Under the pieces are notes generated by a model, which was not told the DNA's origin, did no database searches, and worked only from the letters and a program-made list of their open reading frames with translations. Positions 50,236-58,689 of a stretch of DNA of 64,000 nucleotides are shown one piece after another. The stretch covers positions 124,001 through 188,000 of the forward strand of contig NZ_BEWC01000002.1 in assembly GCF_003112575.1 (NCBI RefSeq). Direction: 5' to 3'. The first letter of the stretch is position 1; each line of letters opens with the position of its first letter. The position numbers were made by a program, and so were the translations under genes. The stretch comes from Streptomyces ardesiacus. Lineage in GTDB: Bacteria > Actinomycetota > Actinomycetes > Streptomycetales > Streptomycetaceae.

Positions 50236-51728
50236 CCGGGTCCTTCCCCTTGCTTGGTGAGGTTCAGCTCGTTGCCGGTCCACCGGGTGTTGGTGTCGTG
50301 CAGGGCGCGCTCGGTGTCGGTGATGGACACCTTGATGGGGATGCCGGGGCGACCGCCGACCTTGATCAGGAAACGGCCCCGTCCGGGCGGCTCCTCGTTG
50401 ATGCCGGTGCCCGCCCAGCCCGGCGGGGACGACCAGGAGGAGACCAGTTCGATCTCGCGTTCCGACATGCCGACGATCTCGCCCAGCTCCCGCATCTCCG
50501 TGCGCGGCAGCCCCGCGCACACCACCATGCCGGCCCGCTCCACGAAGCCGCGTGCCTTGGCCCGGTCGGCCTCGCTGCCCAGCGCCTCGGCGTCCTTGAG
50601 CGTGTGGGTGATCTTGGCGTCGCCGAGTCCGAGGGAGCGGTTGAGGCGGGTCAGGGCGTCGATCCGCTCGACGATGCCGGAGGCGGCGCGCAGCGGTCGC
50701 CACAGCTCGTCGAGAACCGTGAAGAACCAGCGCTGCGGAGCGAGCCCGGCGTCCGCGAGCGCGTGTGCGGCGGCCACCGTGCCGAGCCCGTCGGACCAGG
50801 CGGCGAGCATCGCCGCGGCGGTGAGCTGGGTGTCGGCCTCGCCGATGCGGGAGATGTCCACGCAGACGGCCGGCGACGCCGGGTCGATGCGCGTCGAGGT
50901 CTCGGTGGCGAAGGTGTCGCCGAGCGGACCGTCCAGGATGCCGAGCAGCGAGCGGTGCAGCGGGTCGACGGCTTCCTGGTAGCGGCCGATGTCGCCCCGG
51001 TCGAGCGTGACGGCGCGCACCCGGTCGGGGCCCTCGTCCAGGACCCGCAGCAGGTCGGGCAGCAGCGGGGCGCGACCGCGCTCGGTGCGGTCCACGAGGT
51101 GGTGCAGGCAGGCGGAGAGCACCGACTGCTCGTGGTCGTCCATGGGCCGGCCGCGCACGATGGTGATGAGCGCGGCGACCATGTTGAGCACCCGGCCGTG
51201 GGCCTCGGCGGCCAGGACCCGCCCGCGCTCGCCGCCGAGCCGTACCGCCGCCTCTCCCATGGCGCCCGGGTCGAGGACGTTGATGCCGCCGACGCCGCGC
51301 CCGATGGAGATCACCTGTCCGCCCAGGGCGCGCACGGTGTCCGCGTAGTCGGGCTTCAGGTCGCCGAGCACCAACGGGGTGACGCCGGTGGCAGTGAGGC
51401 CGATGAGCATCCGGTTGATCAGCGTCGACTTGCCCAGTCCCGGCATGCCGAGCATGAACAACGAGGGGTTGGAGATGTAGCGGGCCCGGGTGAACCAGGA
51501 GATGGGGTCGCCGCAGACCGTGGCACCGGTCTGCAGGTGCTGGCCGAGCGGCACGCCGGTCATGGGGGCGCCCGATCCGGCGGCGAACGGCCACAGCCCG
51601 CAGGCCTGCACGGTGGTCGCCCGCCACATCGCGGGCGGGTCCACATGGGCGACCTGGCCGCCACCGGGGCCCGGCCAACCGCGCGCGGGCACCATGGGTG
51701 CTCGGGGCGGTTGCTTCTGCTTGCTCAC
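50232..51728 (-). CDS. VirB4-type ATPase (C-terminal motor half)
   Basis: A 498-residue soluble ATPase. Walker A is MLGMPGLGKSTLINRM near residue 91, followed by LVLGDLKPDYADTVRALGG and ISIGRGVGGINVLDPG (typical VirB4/TraC region). Walker B is FFTVLDELWRPLR near 338, and the late motif CAGLPRTEMREL precedes IVGMSEREIELVSSW. This corresponds to the motor domain of VirB4 alone; the usual N-terminal VirB4 region is absent but appears to be encoded by the gene before it (SCO6880 family), whose stop overlaps this GTG. It should energise the T4SS-like channel. Confidence 0.85.
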   Translation of the reverse strand: MSKQKQPPRAPMVPARGWPGPGGGQVAHVDPPAMWRATTVQACGLWPFAAGSGAPMTGVPLGQHLQTGATVCGDPISWFTRARYISNPSLFMLGMPGLGKSTLINRMLIGLTATGVTPLVLGDLKPDYADTVRALGGQVISIGRGVGGINVLDPGAMGEAAVRLGGERGRVLAAEAHGRVLNMVAALITIVRGRPMDDHEQSVLSACLHHLVDRTERGRAPLLPDLLRVLDEGPDRVRAVTLDRGDIGRYQEAVDPLHRSLLGILDGPLGDTFATETSTRIDPASPAVCVDISRIGEADTQLTAAAMLAAWSDGLGTVAAAHALADAGLAPQRWFFTVLDELWRPLRAASGIVERIDALTRLNRSLGLGDAKITHTLKDAEALGSEADRAKARGFVERAGMVVCAGLPRTEMRELGEIVGMSEREIELVSSWSSPPGWAGTGINEEPPGRGRFLIKVGGRPGIPIKVSITDTERALHDTNTRWTGNELNLTKQGEGPG

Positions 51729-53218
51729 AGCGCCTCCCGGATCTGGTACGGAACGAGTGTGTGTTCCCAGGGCAGCAGTCCGACGGGCAGCGTGCAGGTG
51801 AACGCCGAGGCCTGCATCCGGTCGGCGGGGCGCAGCACGATGCGGGAGGACGCCTGGAGGTTGCGCATGGTGACGGCCGCGTCCTCCAGGTCCTGCTCGG
51901 AGTCGACCGTGACCGTCGCCATCAGCGAGAACTCCACGAGCCCCGCGCCGGACGCCTCTTCGGCCGCCGTCTGCTCGGCCGCCCGCACCTCGGAGCTGGC
52001 GCGGGCCTGCACCAGTCCACCGCGTGAGCCGGCCATGAAGTGGGCGGAGCGGCGGTCGGACTCGACGATGCGGGCGGAGGTCGCCGGGTCGATCGGGCGG
52101 TAGACCAGCGAGATCCGCTTGCGGCGGGTGCCCGCCGCGGGTTCCAGCAGGCCGCGCAGCACGCTGGAGCGGACGGTGCCGCGCGGTGCCAGCGTCAGCA
52201 TCCAGGTGCGGGAGACACCGGAGTCGTGCTTGTACGCGTTCACGGTCTCGACGGCGGCCGCCGGTCCGGCATCGTCCCACTCGATGCCGGTCGAGGTGTG
52301 CTCGGCGCGGGTGCTGAGCACGTCGGGGGCGACCGCGGGGTCGTAGGCGACACGCACGATCTCGGCGAGCCGTTCCGCCGAGAGCGGGTACGCGGAGCCG
52401 CCGCCCGCGGCGATCAGGCCGGACAGCAGGCCGGGCAGCCGCATGGACAGGTCGGTGATGACGTCGTCGGTGCTGCGCTTGGGCCCGGCGGTCGGGCCGT
52501 AGGTGAGGGCGACGTAGGTGTGCATCTCCGACGAGGCGGCGGGGTAGCGCTCGACGACCTCCTCCATGACGGCACGGGCCGCGGCCGGGGCGTCGGGCGT
52601 GATGCGGGGGAGGACCTCGGCCGCGAGCCGGGTGCCGGTGTCCGGCGCGGTCTCCACCACGACCTGGGCGCCGCGCAGACCGGGTTCGTGGGAGAGCCGG
52701 GCCAGCCAGTCGCCCCAGGACGCCACCCAGATGTCCACCTGCTCGGGATCGACGAGCGAGCCGCCGTCCGGGTCGCAGCCGAGGACGAGTGTGTAGAGGT
52801 TGCGGCCCGGGTGGTGGAGCACGCCGAACGGCCGGTCGTAGGCGTCCCGGCCCTCGTGCATCTTGGTGCGGGCGAGGAGACCGGGGGGTTGGAAGCGGCC
52901 GCCGGGGCGCCGCGAGAGCGGTCCGGAGACGTACGTGGTCGAGCCGTTGGCCTTGCGCTTCATCCATCCGATCCGGACGGCGAGGACCTGGTAGACGTTG
53001 CGGCCGTCGGCGGTGCGCAGCGCCAGCGGGGCCAGGAAGATCCCCACCGGGACGAGTACGGCGACGGCGAGCATCAGGGAGACCAGTGAGGCCAGCAGCG
53101 CCACCAGGAGCCCGCCGAATGCGACGACGGTGCCGAGCAGGCCCAGCGGGCCAAGACCGGGGCGGCGCGGCCGCCGCCAGTTCCCGTAGGTGGGACGCGT
53201 CATGGCGTCGGTGGACAT
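51725..53218 (-). CDS. SCO6880-family protein (VirB3 + VirB4 N-terminal-like)
   Basis: A 497-residue protein. The N-terminus RPTYGNWRRPRRPGLGPLG leads into two close membrane helices (about residues 28-70), like PrgI/VirB3. The soluble rest has the layout of the VirB4 N-terminal domain: YTLVLGCDPDGGSLVDPEQ near 140, SEMHTYVALTYG near 235, RTWMLTLAPRGTVRSSVLRG near 335, and a C-terminal AAVTMRNLQASSRIVLRPADRMQASAF segment. Family name SCO6880 is from memory. The ATG has AAGAAGGAAACCC upstream. Its stop codon overlaps the start of the separate ATPase gene. Confidence 0.8.
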   Translation of the reverse strand: MSTDAMTRPTYGNWRRPRRPGLGPLGLLGTVVAFGGLLVALLASLVSLMLAVAVLVPVGIFLAPLALRTADGRNVYQVLAVRIGWMKRKANGSTTYVSGPLSRRPGGRFQPPGLLARTKMHEGRDAYDRPFGVLHHPGRNLYTLVLGCDPDGGSLVDPEQVDIWVASWGDWLARLSHEPGLRGAQVVVETAPDTGTRLAAEVLPRITPDAPAAARAVMEEVVERYPAASSEMHTYVALTYGPTAGPKRSTDDVITDLSMRLPGLLSGLIAAGGGSAYPLSAERLAEIVRVAYDPAVAPDVLSTRAEHTSTGIEWDDAGPAAAVETVNAYKHDSGVSRTWMLTLAPRGTVRSSVLRGLLEPAAGTRRKRISLVYRPIDPATSARIVESDRRSAHFMAGSRGGLVQARASSEVRAAEQTAAEEASGAGLVEFSLMATVTVDSEQDLEDAAVTMRNLQASSRIVLRPADRMQASAFTCTLPVGLLPWEHTLVPYQIREAL

Positions 53219-53339
53219 GGGTTTCCTTCTTCCGGCTTCTGCTGTGCGGGCTACGTGGTCGGGCGGACGGAACGGTGGGACGCAGGGCGGGTGCCGGGCC
53301 GGGAGGGCTTCCCGGCCCGGTCTCCGCGACAGCGGCCGG

Positions 53340-54557
53340 CTACTGGTTGTGGCCCTTCATTCCGTCGTTGTCGTCGAGGGAGTTGACGACTTCCGAGGCT
53401 GCGGCGATCTGGGTCTGTGCGACGACCGCGGCGGCCTGTGCGGCCAGCGCCACTCCTCCGGTGGCCGCTCCGGCAGCCGCGCCTCCCGCGGCACCGCCCG
53501 CGCCTCCGGCGGCACCGCCCGCACCTCCGGCGCCTCCTCCTGCTCCGGCTCCCCCGCCGCCCGCTCCGGCCCCGGCGGACGGGGAACCCTGCGGGGCCGC
53601 GGAGGAGCCGCCGGCGCCGCCGGTGCCTCCGCCGCCCCCGCCGCCCACGCTTCCGCCCGCGATGGCCACGGCGCCGCTGGCGAGGTTGTTGACGGCGTTG
53701 AGGGTGACCGTGCCGCCGGAGGTGCCGCCGAGTGCCGCGGTGGCCGGGACGATGAGCTTGAGCAGCGCGGGCAGGGCGAAGACCGCCAGGATCAGCATGC
53801 CCATGCCTGCGATGGTCCGGGTGAGGTCCTTGGTGCCCCGGGCATCCTGGGTCATCGCCGTCGCCGAGAAGATGATGAGCGCGGCGGCGGGTTTGTAGAG
53901 CAGCCAGGCGGCCAGCCAGCCGATGTGCTTCTTCCACCAGCCCTCGCCCCACCCGGTCATGGAGGCGGACGCGGCCAGCGGCAGGGTGCCGATCAGCATG
54001 ATCATGACGCCGATGCGGATGTACATGAGGACGATCTGGACGAACGTCGACAGCATCACCAGCAGGCCGAAGACCAGCACGAGACCGGGCTGGCCCAGTG
54101 TCATCACGCCGAGCATCTCGGCGGCCTGGCCGCCCAGGTCGGACTTGGCGTAGACCTCCTCGGCGTAGGCGTCCGAGGCCCGCATCAGCGCCCCGGCGGC
54201 CGGGACGGCGATGGCCCCGGCGAGGAGGACCTTCCACATGCCCATGAACGCCATCTTCATCGACTGGCCCCGGCGGTCCAGGGCCATCCGGATCGCCGCC
54301 ATCAGCAGCGAGGCCACGGCCACGTACCCGACCAGCCAGTTGAGTTCGCCCTGGATGGTGTTGATGGGACCGCCGGTCTCGCCGGCCTTGACGCCCAGCC
54401 ACACTCCGTTGAGCGACTTCAGCACTTCGGACGCGGCCTCGCCGATGGCTTTGGCGAACACCTCGACCGCACCGCTGGTGACACCCTCGCCGATCTCGCC
54501 GAGGCCCCACTTCAGGCCCTCGCCCACACAGTCGTAGACCTTCCATGTGCAGGCCAT
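53340..54557 (-). CDS. VirB6/TrbL-like polytopic membrane protein
   Basis: A 405-residue protein with about seven membrane segments between residues 50 and 280, and the conserved-looking FVQIVLMYIRIGVMIMLIGTLP and WGEGWWKKHIGWLAAWLLYKP pattern of VirB6/TrbL-type channel proteins. The C-terminal ~100 residues are an extreme Gly/Ala/Pro-rich tail (encoded at 53440-53660), followed by a short polar end. ATG 54557 is two bases past the stop of the upstream gene and has GGGAGG six bases before it, so the pair is translationally coupled. Confidence 0.8.
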   Translation of the reverse strand: MACTWKVYDCVGEGLKWGLGEIGEGVTSGAVEVFAKAIGEAASEVLKSLNGVWLGVKAGETGGPINTIQGELNWLVGYVAVASLLMAAIRMALDRRGQSMKMAFMGMWKVLLAGAIAVPAAGALMRASDAYAEEVYAKSDLGGQAAEMLGVMTLGQPGLVLVFGLLVMLSTFVQIVLMYIRIGVMIMLIGTLPLAASASMTGWGEGWWKKHIGWLAAWLLYKPAAALIIFSATAMTQDARGTKDLTRTIAGMGMLILAVFALPALLKLIVPATAALGGTSGGTVTLNAVNNLASGAVAIAGGSVGGGGGGGTGGAGGSSAAPQGSPSAGAGAGGGGAGAGGGAGGAGGAAGGAGGAAGGAAAGAATGGVALAAQAAAVVAQTQIAAASEVVNSLDDNDGMKGHNQ

Positions 54558-54558
54558 G

Positions 54559-55323
54559 TCATGCCTCCCAGGTGACGAAGCCCTGGGTGCCACTCACCTG
54601 TGCCATGCCGGAGTACACCGAGCCGTCGGCACCGGGCACGATCTTCCAGTCGCCCTCGTGCCACCGCACGGTGACAGAGGCCGTGCCGTACACACCCGCG
54701 TTGGGTCCGCGGAGCAGGAGCATCACTGTCGCCTCTTCCTTGTTGTAGGCCAGGATCGAGAAGCCCGCGTAACCGCCGGCGTCGGCCTTGCCCGAGGTGG
54801 GCTTGTCCTCCTCCTGCGAGCGGCTGGAGACCAGCGCGTCGCGGGCCGGACCGGGGACGACCTGCCGTTCCATCACCTCACGCCAGCCCGGGTAGCTGAA
54901 GTGGTCCGTGATGGTCTGGGCGGCGAACACCGCGCCCATCGGGGTGTGCGCATAGCAGGACCAGACGGCGCCGTCGTAGGTCAGCGGCCCGGCGGTCTTG
55001 GAGACCGGCACGAGACCCGTTCCATTGGCCTTCCACTCGAAGTCCTTGGGAACGGTGGTCGGCCTGGCCTGGTCGCTGTCGTCGGTACGGCAGCCCGCGG
55101 GCCGGGCGTCCGGCTTCCCGCTGCCGACCGGCGTGGGCGTGGCCGGCGACGGTGTCGGACCGCCGTCGGCGCGGTCCGGCGTGCCGCCGCCGCTCATCAG
55201 CGCGATCAGGCCGATGATCAGCAGTGTCGCCAGGAACCCGGCCGACAGGATCCAGCCCCGCTGCTGCCAGAAGGGCTTCTCCCACTCCCCGCTGCCCCCT
55301 CGGGATCGACCGGGGTTCACCAT
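54559..55323 (-). CDS. Bitopic membrane protein, VirB8/TcpC-like candidate
   Basis: A 254-residue protein with a short cytoplasmic N-terminus (WEKPFWQQRGW), one membrane helix (about residues 30-50), a Thr/Pro linker and an exported domain of about 180 residues. That domain has a single conserved-looking Cys pair (GCRTDDSD, WSCYAHTP), MGAVFAAQTITDHFSYPGW and a C-terminal strand-rich part (VTVRWHEGDWKIV). The topology and the NTF2-like ending (HEGDWK) fit VirB8/TcpC scaffold proteins. The assignment rests on layout and operon position only. Confidence 0.65.
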   Translation of the reverse strand: MVNPGRSRGGSGEWEKPFWQQRGWILSAGFLATLLIIGLIALMSGGGTPDRADGGPTPSPATPTPVGSGKPDARPAGCRTDDSDQARPTTVPKDFEWKANGTGLVPVSKTAGPLTYDGAVWSCYAHTPMGAVFAAQTITDHFSYPGWREVMERQVVPGPARDALVSSRSQEEDKPTSGKADAGGYAGFSILAYNKEEATVMLLLRGPNAGVYGTASVTVRWHEGDWKIVPGADGSVYSGMAQVSGTQGFVTWEA

Positions 55324-55357
55324 GTCGGTACTTCTCTCTGTTGGGACGCGGGGCGCG

Positions 55358-55657
55358 TCAGCCGAAGACGAAGGTGACGACGGGGCCGGCCGTGGCCACC
55401 AGGACACAGCCGCCCAGCACCATGCCGAGGCGGCCCATGTGCTCCGAACCCTCGCCGCGGCGCATGGAGATGGCCATCATGGCGCCGGTGATCAGCACGC
55501 CGGCGACGCCGGCCGCGGTACCGGCCCAGGCGAGGATGCCGAGTACGGTGTCGACCTTGCCGGTGAGCGCGCCCGGAGCGTCGCGGGTGGGGTTCGGTAC
55601 GTCACCGTCCGCCAGGACTATGGTCCCGTGGGCCTTGGCGACGAGCTTGTCCAACAT
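55358..55657 (-). CDS. VirB2-like small membrane protein 1
   Basis: A 99-residue protein with two membrane helices (DTVLGILAWAGTAAGVAGVLITG and MVLGGCVLVATAGPVVTFV) joined by a basic cytoplasmic loop (SMRRGEGSEHMGR). This is the topology of VirB2/TrbC pilins. It is clearly a paralogue of the next small gene (55929-56189). The N-terminal ~38 residues (LDKLVAKAHGTIVLADG) differ between the two. ATG 55657 has GGGGAGAG upstream; the frame continues upstream without a good start. Confidence 0.75.
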   Translation of the reverse strand: MLDKLVAKAHGTIVLADGDVPNPTRDAPGALTGKVDTVLGILAWAGTAAGVAGVLITGAMMAISMRRGEGSEHMGRLGMVLGGCVLVATAGPVVTFVFG

Positions 55658-55928
55658 GGTCTCTCCCCGAAGTGGTGGGCCTGACGGCCCATCAAATGAC
55701 TGTTGACAGTGGCGGGTTCGGCCGGCACCGGTGCGGGCCGGTGGCGACGACGTGAGTCTCGTGATTCCCGTGGCGTTGCGCCATGCCGTGTGACGAATCA
55801 GCACCACGGTGTGACATGCACGTGGCATTCGAGACGGGAAGGTGTCCGTCCGCGGTGCCGGTCCGGTGCCGGTGCTGGTGCTGTTGCAGGAGCTGGTGCC
55901 GGTGCCGTCGTGCCGGCCCGTTGTCCGG
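55658..55928. repeat. Spacer with GGTGCCGGTGC-type repeats between pilin-like genes
   Basis: These 271 bases separate the two paralogous small genes within the operon. The left part looks unremarkable. From about 55851 to 55921 the plus strand is a run of GGTGCCGGT / GGTGCTGGT words (period near 6). No gene is supported. It may slow or end transcription between the two genes, which is speculation. Confidence 0.4.
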
Positions 55929-56189
55929 TCATCCGGTCCCGTTCAGGAGGAACGACACGAGCGGTCCCGCGGAGGCGCCGATGACGCAGGCGCCCATCAC
56001 CATCAGGAACTCCCGCAGGTGTTCCTCCACGTCGCCCGTCTTCACGGCGAGCGCCATGCGTGTTCCGACGATGATCAGTCCCGCGACACCGGCGCAGGTG
56101 ACCAGCCAGGCCATCCAGCCCAGCACCGTGTCGAGCTCGCGGGTGACGTCCGCCCCGACGGCGAGTACGGCCGTCGCTCCAGTGCTCAT
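55929..56189 (-). CDS. VirB2-like small membrane protein 2
   Basis: An 86-residue protein with two membrane helices (DTVLGWMAWLVTCAGVAGLIIVG and MVMGACVIGASAGPLVSFL) and a charged cytoplasmic loop (AVKTGDVEEHLREF). It aligns along its length with the 99-residue protein encoded next: DTVLG, the AGVAG motif, and the small-residue second helix ending in AGP-V-F. Together they look like two pilin-type subunits of the T4SS-like machine. It starts ten bases after the stop of the ParA-like gene. Confidence 0.75.
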   Translation of the reverse strand: MSTGATAVLAVGADVTRELDTVLGWMAWLVTCAGVAGLIIVGTRMALAVKTGDVEEHLREFLMVMGACVIGASAGPLVSFLLNGTG

Positions 56190-56199
56190 CGGACACTCC

Positions 56200-56730
56200 T
56201 CATGACATGCGTACGGGTGGGGCGGCCAGCAGGGCGGCCAGCGCGGCCGTCTCCTTGGGCGCCGGAGCGTTCAGGTCCCCGGTGCGCCATGCCGGCGTCC
56301 AGGGCACGCGGTGCACGTCCGCCGCCGAGCCGATGACCTTGATGCGCTGGTGCAGCGACCGGGGCAGGCGCCCCGGCGCGTCCGCGACCAGCACCACGGC
56401 GACGAGCTCGAGGCCCGGCGGCTGCTCCCCGCGCCGGAACACGTCCAGGGCGCGGGACACCGCCTGAAGCCCGGCGGCGTGGGTGCGGCCGACCAGGAGC
56501 ACGCCGTCGGGCTCTCCCCGCTCGGGCCGGGGCCACGTGCGACCGCCGTCCAGGCCGCCGAGGACGGCCGCGAGGGTGGACGTGCCCGCCCCTCCGTGCG
56601 CGCCGACCCAGGCCAGCGGCCGTGCCGGAGACGTCGCGCGGGGGTCCGCGGGGTCGTCCTGCGGTGGGGCGTTCCCGGCGAGGGGACCGCGGGTCCAAAT
56701 CTCCGGCCCCATGGGCGCGTTGCTGGGCAC
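56200..56730 (-). CDS. ParA/MinD-like P-loop protein (DUF6668-like)
   Basis: A 176-residue protein with a deviant P-loop, LAWVGAHGGAGTSTLAAVLGG near residue 42 (GGAGTST where ParA/MinD proteins have GGxGKST, so the Lys is missing). Later strands VLLVGRTHAAGLQAVSRAL and LVAVVLVADAPGRLPRSL fit a small Ras-like/ParA fold. I chose the GTG at 56730 because GGGGGGAG lies eight bases upstream; a TTG two codons earlier is too close to it. It is the first gene of the minus-strand T4SS-like operon. Loss of the Lys may abolish normal ATP hydrolysis. Confidence 0.68.
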   Translation of the reverse strand: MPSNAPMGPEIWTRGPLAGNAPPQDDPADPRATSPARPLAWVGAHGGAGTSTLAAVLGGLDGGRTWPRPERGEPDGVLLVGRTHAAGLQAVSRALDVFRRGEQPPGLELVAVVLVADAPGRLPRSLHQRIKVIGSAADVHRVPWTPAWRTGDLNAPAPKETAALAALLAAPPVRMS

Positions 56731-56915
56731 CGCCAACTCTCCCCCCGTGTCGGTTCAGCGGAACACCGTGTGATCCTCGCCGATGGCGGAGGGGCTGGTA
56801 ACACCCTGTGAGGCTCTGGGACGCATTCGTGACGAAGTGGTGACCTGGTCGGGCACCGCCTCCGGGGACACTCAATCAGTCGCTGTGCGAACGGAGTTGG
56901 ACCCGAGGGGGGTTG
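56731..56915. promoter_or_regulatory. Divergent promoter region of the two T4SS-like operons
   Basis: This 185-bp spacer must drive both the minus operon (56730 to 48068) and the plus operon (56916 to 60574 or 62240). GGTAACACCCTGTGAGG (56798-56814) is the only notable word. No ydaO-type riboswitch is seen before the transglycosylase gene. GAGGGGGG precedes the plus-strand ATG. Confidence 0.45.
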
Positions 56916-57956
56916 ATGTCGCAGAACGGGGGAAGCGCGGCAGCCTGGGTGATCGGTGGCTCGGTCGCCCTGGTGCTGACACCCGTGATCATGATGGTCG
57001 CGGTCAGCGGCGGCACGAGTGCCGCAGGCGGCGGCACCGGCACCGGGGTCGGCGGAGGCCTCAAGGGCGGCGCCGTGCCCGCGGCGTACGTTCCGTGGGT
57101 GCTCAAGGCCGGCGCCCTGTGCGACGTGATCAAACCGGCCGTCGTGGCCGCACAGATCGAGGCCGAGTCCGGCTGGAACCCGAACGCCGTGTCCCCGGTG
57201 GGCGCGGAGGGCCTGTCCCAGTTCATGCCGGGCACGTGGAAGACGTGGGGCCGCGACGACGACGGCAACGGTCGCGTGTCGCCCTACGACCCCGGCGACG
57301 CGATCATGGCGCAGGGCCGCTACGACTGCGCGCTCGCCAAGCAGGTCGACGGTTACAAGAAGCGGGGCGAGGCCTCCGGCGAGACGCTCGACCTGGCCCT
57401 GGCCGCGTACAACGCGGGTCCCGGAGCCGTCCAGGAGCACCACGGCATCCCGCCCTACACGGAGACGCGCAACTACGTCGCCCGCATCAAGTCGCTGATC
57501 CCCAAGTACGAGTCGGTCGACGACCCGCCCGGCAAGGTGCCACCGGGGCAGCGGATGGCGATGCCGCTGCGCGGCAACCCGCCCGTCACCTCGCCCTACG
57601 GCATGCGCTTCCACCCGATCCTGCACGTCAACAAGCTGCACACCGGCATCGACTTCGGCGCCGCGCAGGGCACGCCGTTCCTCGCGGCCCGGGACGGCAA
57701 GGTCACGTTCGCCGGCTGGTCCAACGGCTACGGCAACCGGGTGGTCATCTCGCACGGAACCATCGACGGCAAGGAGGTATCCACCACGTACAACCACATG
57801 TCCGCCTTCAGCGTCTCGGTGGGACAGCGCGTGAAGGTGGGCCAGCAGGTCGGTGCGGTGGGCTCCACGGGCTACTCGACCGGTCCGCACGCGCACTTCG
57901 AAGTGATGCAGAACGGCGACTACGTCGATCCCGCACCATGGCTGGGATTGAAGTGA
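56916..57956 (+). CDS. Lytic transglycosylase / M23 peptidase fusion (VirB1-like)
   Basis: A 346-residue cell-wall-cutting protein held by one N-terminal membrane helix (about residues 10-30). The first catalytic domain is SLT-type: AQIEAESGWNPNAVSP with the catalytic Glu near 85, GLSQFMPGTWKTWG, and LAAYNAGPGAV. The second is M23 metallopeptidase: HTGIDFGAAQGTPF near 245 (HxxxD) and TGPHAHFEVMQNGDYVDP near 323 (HxH). The two domains cut glycan and peptide bonds. Two-domain hydrolases of this kind open the wall for Gram-positive T4SSs, and this gene is divergent from the channel genes. ATG was preferred to the TTG just before it. Confidence 0.9.
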   Translation: MSQNGGSAAAWVIGGSVALVLTPVIMMVAVSGGTSAAGGGTGTGVGGGLKGGAVPAAYVPWVLKAGALCDVIKPAVVAAQIEAESGWNPNAVSPVGAEGLSQFMPGTWKTWGRDDDGNGRVSPYDPGDAIMAQGRYDCALAKQVDGYKKRGEASGETLDLALAAYNAGPGAVQEHHGIPPYTETRNYVARIKSLIPKYESVDDPPGKVPPGQRMAMPLRGNPPVTSPYGMRFHPILHVNKLHTGIDFGAAQGTPFLAARDGKVTFAGWSNGYGNRVVISHGTIDGKEVSTTYNHMSAFSVSVGQRVKVGQQVGAVGSTGYSTGPHAHFEVMQNGDYVDPAPWLGLK

Positions 57957-57979
57957 TGGCGCAGGTCAGGGGGGACACG

Positions 57980-58681
57980 ATGAGAAGAGGCTCCGCACGG
58001 GTGGTCCGCAGGTCCGTGGCCACCGCGCTCACGGTGGCCACCGGCTTCGCCCTGCTCTCGGGGTGCGGCCTGTCCGACCACCGTGAGACCGGGCCCGGGG
58101 GCGGCGGCACCGGATCGGCGCAGCCGTCGATCGCCCCGAAGGCCCCGGTGCCGCCCGGAAAGCCGCTGGGAGCCGACGCGCACGTGCCCGACACCGGTGT
58201 CGTCGACGAGGACGACGCCACAGCGGTCTCCCTGGCCTGGGCGGAGACGACGTACGGCTACGACACCAAGTACGACACGAGTCCCCAGGACGCCGTGCTG
58301 CGCGGGGTCCGGTGGTGCACGGAGCGCAAGGCAGCGGCCGAGCGCCAGTACCGGCCCGCCGGTGGCCCGGGGAACGAGTGGATCACCTGGGCCCGCCACC
58401 GGGCCTGGACCACCGTGGACGTGAGCAGCGAACTCGAGGACGATGCTCCGCCGGACGGGGAACGGGTCGCCTACCGGTCCCTGGTCGTGTCCGGCACCGC
58501 CCACGGCCGGGACGGCTGGGAGGGCACCGGGCCCCGCCTGAACGCCTACGTCAAGCTGGTGCGCGCGGCGGTCGGCGAGCCGTGGCGCGTGGACGACGTG
58601 ACGGTGGTCGAGGCGGCGACACCACCCGGGCCGAACACGTCGGCGTCCGCGAGTTCACCGTCCGACGATCCGAGGCAGTGA
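57980..58681 (+). CDS. Secreted lipoprotein of T4SS-like plus operon
   Basis: A 233-residue lipoprotein with a basic N-terminus and lipobox (GFALLSGCGLSD, Cys near residue 25), a Gly/Pro linker and a C-terminal domain of about 150 residues. That domain has Trp/Tyr-rich segments (SLAWAETTYGYDTKYD, WRVDDVTVVE) and a single further Cys. The pattern (a conserved start like VSLAWAETTYGYD, ending with a VDDVTVVE strand) is compatible with an NTF2/VirB8-like fold, but this is not certain. The start at 57980 has AGGGGGG eight bases upstream; ATG 57956, overlapping the previous stop, is possible. Confidence 0.75.
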   Translation: MRRGSARVVRRSVATALTVATGFALLSGCGLSDHRETGPGGGGTGSAQPSIAPKAPVPPGKPLGADAHVPDTGVVDEDDATAVSLAWAETTYGYDTKYDTSPQDAVLRGVRWCTERKAAAERQYRPAGGPGNEWITWARHRAWTTVDVSSELEDDAPPDGERVAYRSLVVSGTAHGRDGWEGTGPRLNAYVKLVRAAVGEPWRVDDVTVVEAATPPGPNTSASASSPSDDPRQ

Positions 58682-58689
58682 GGGAACCG

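Noticed and set aside
53440..53660. Gly/Ala-rich stretch as a PE_PGRS-like or collagen-like protein
   Set aside because: It is the C-terminal tail of the VirB6-like protein, in the same frame and after clear membrane helices.
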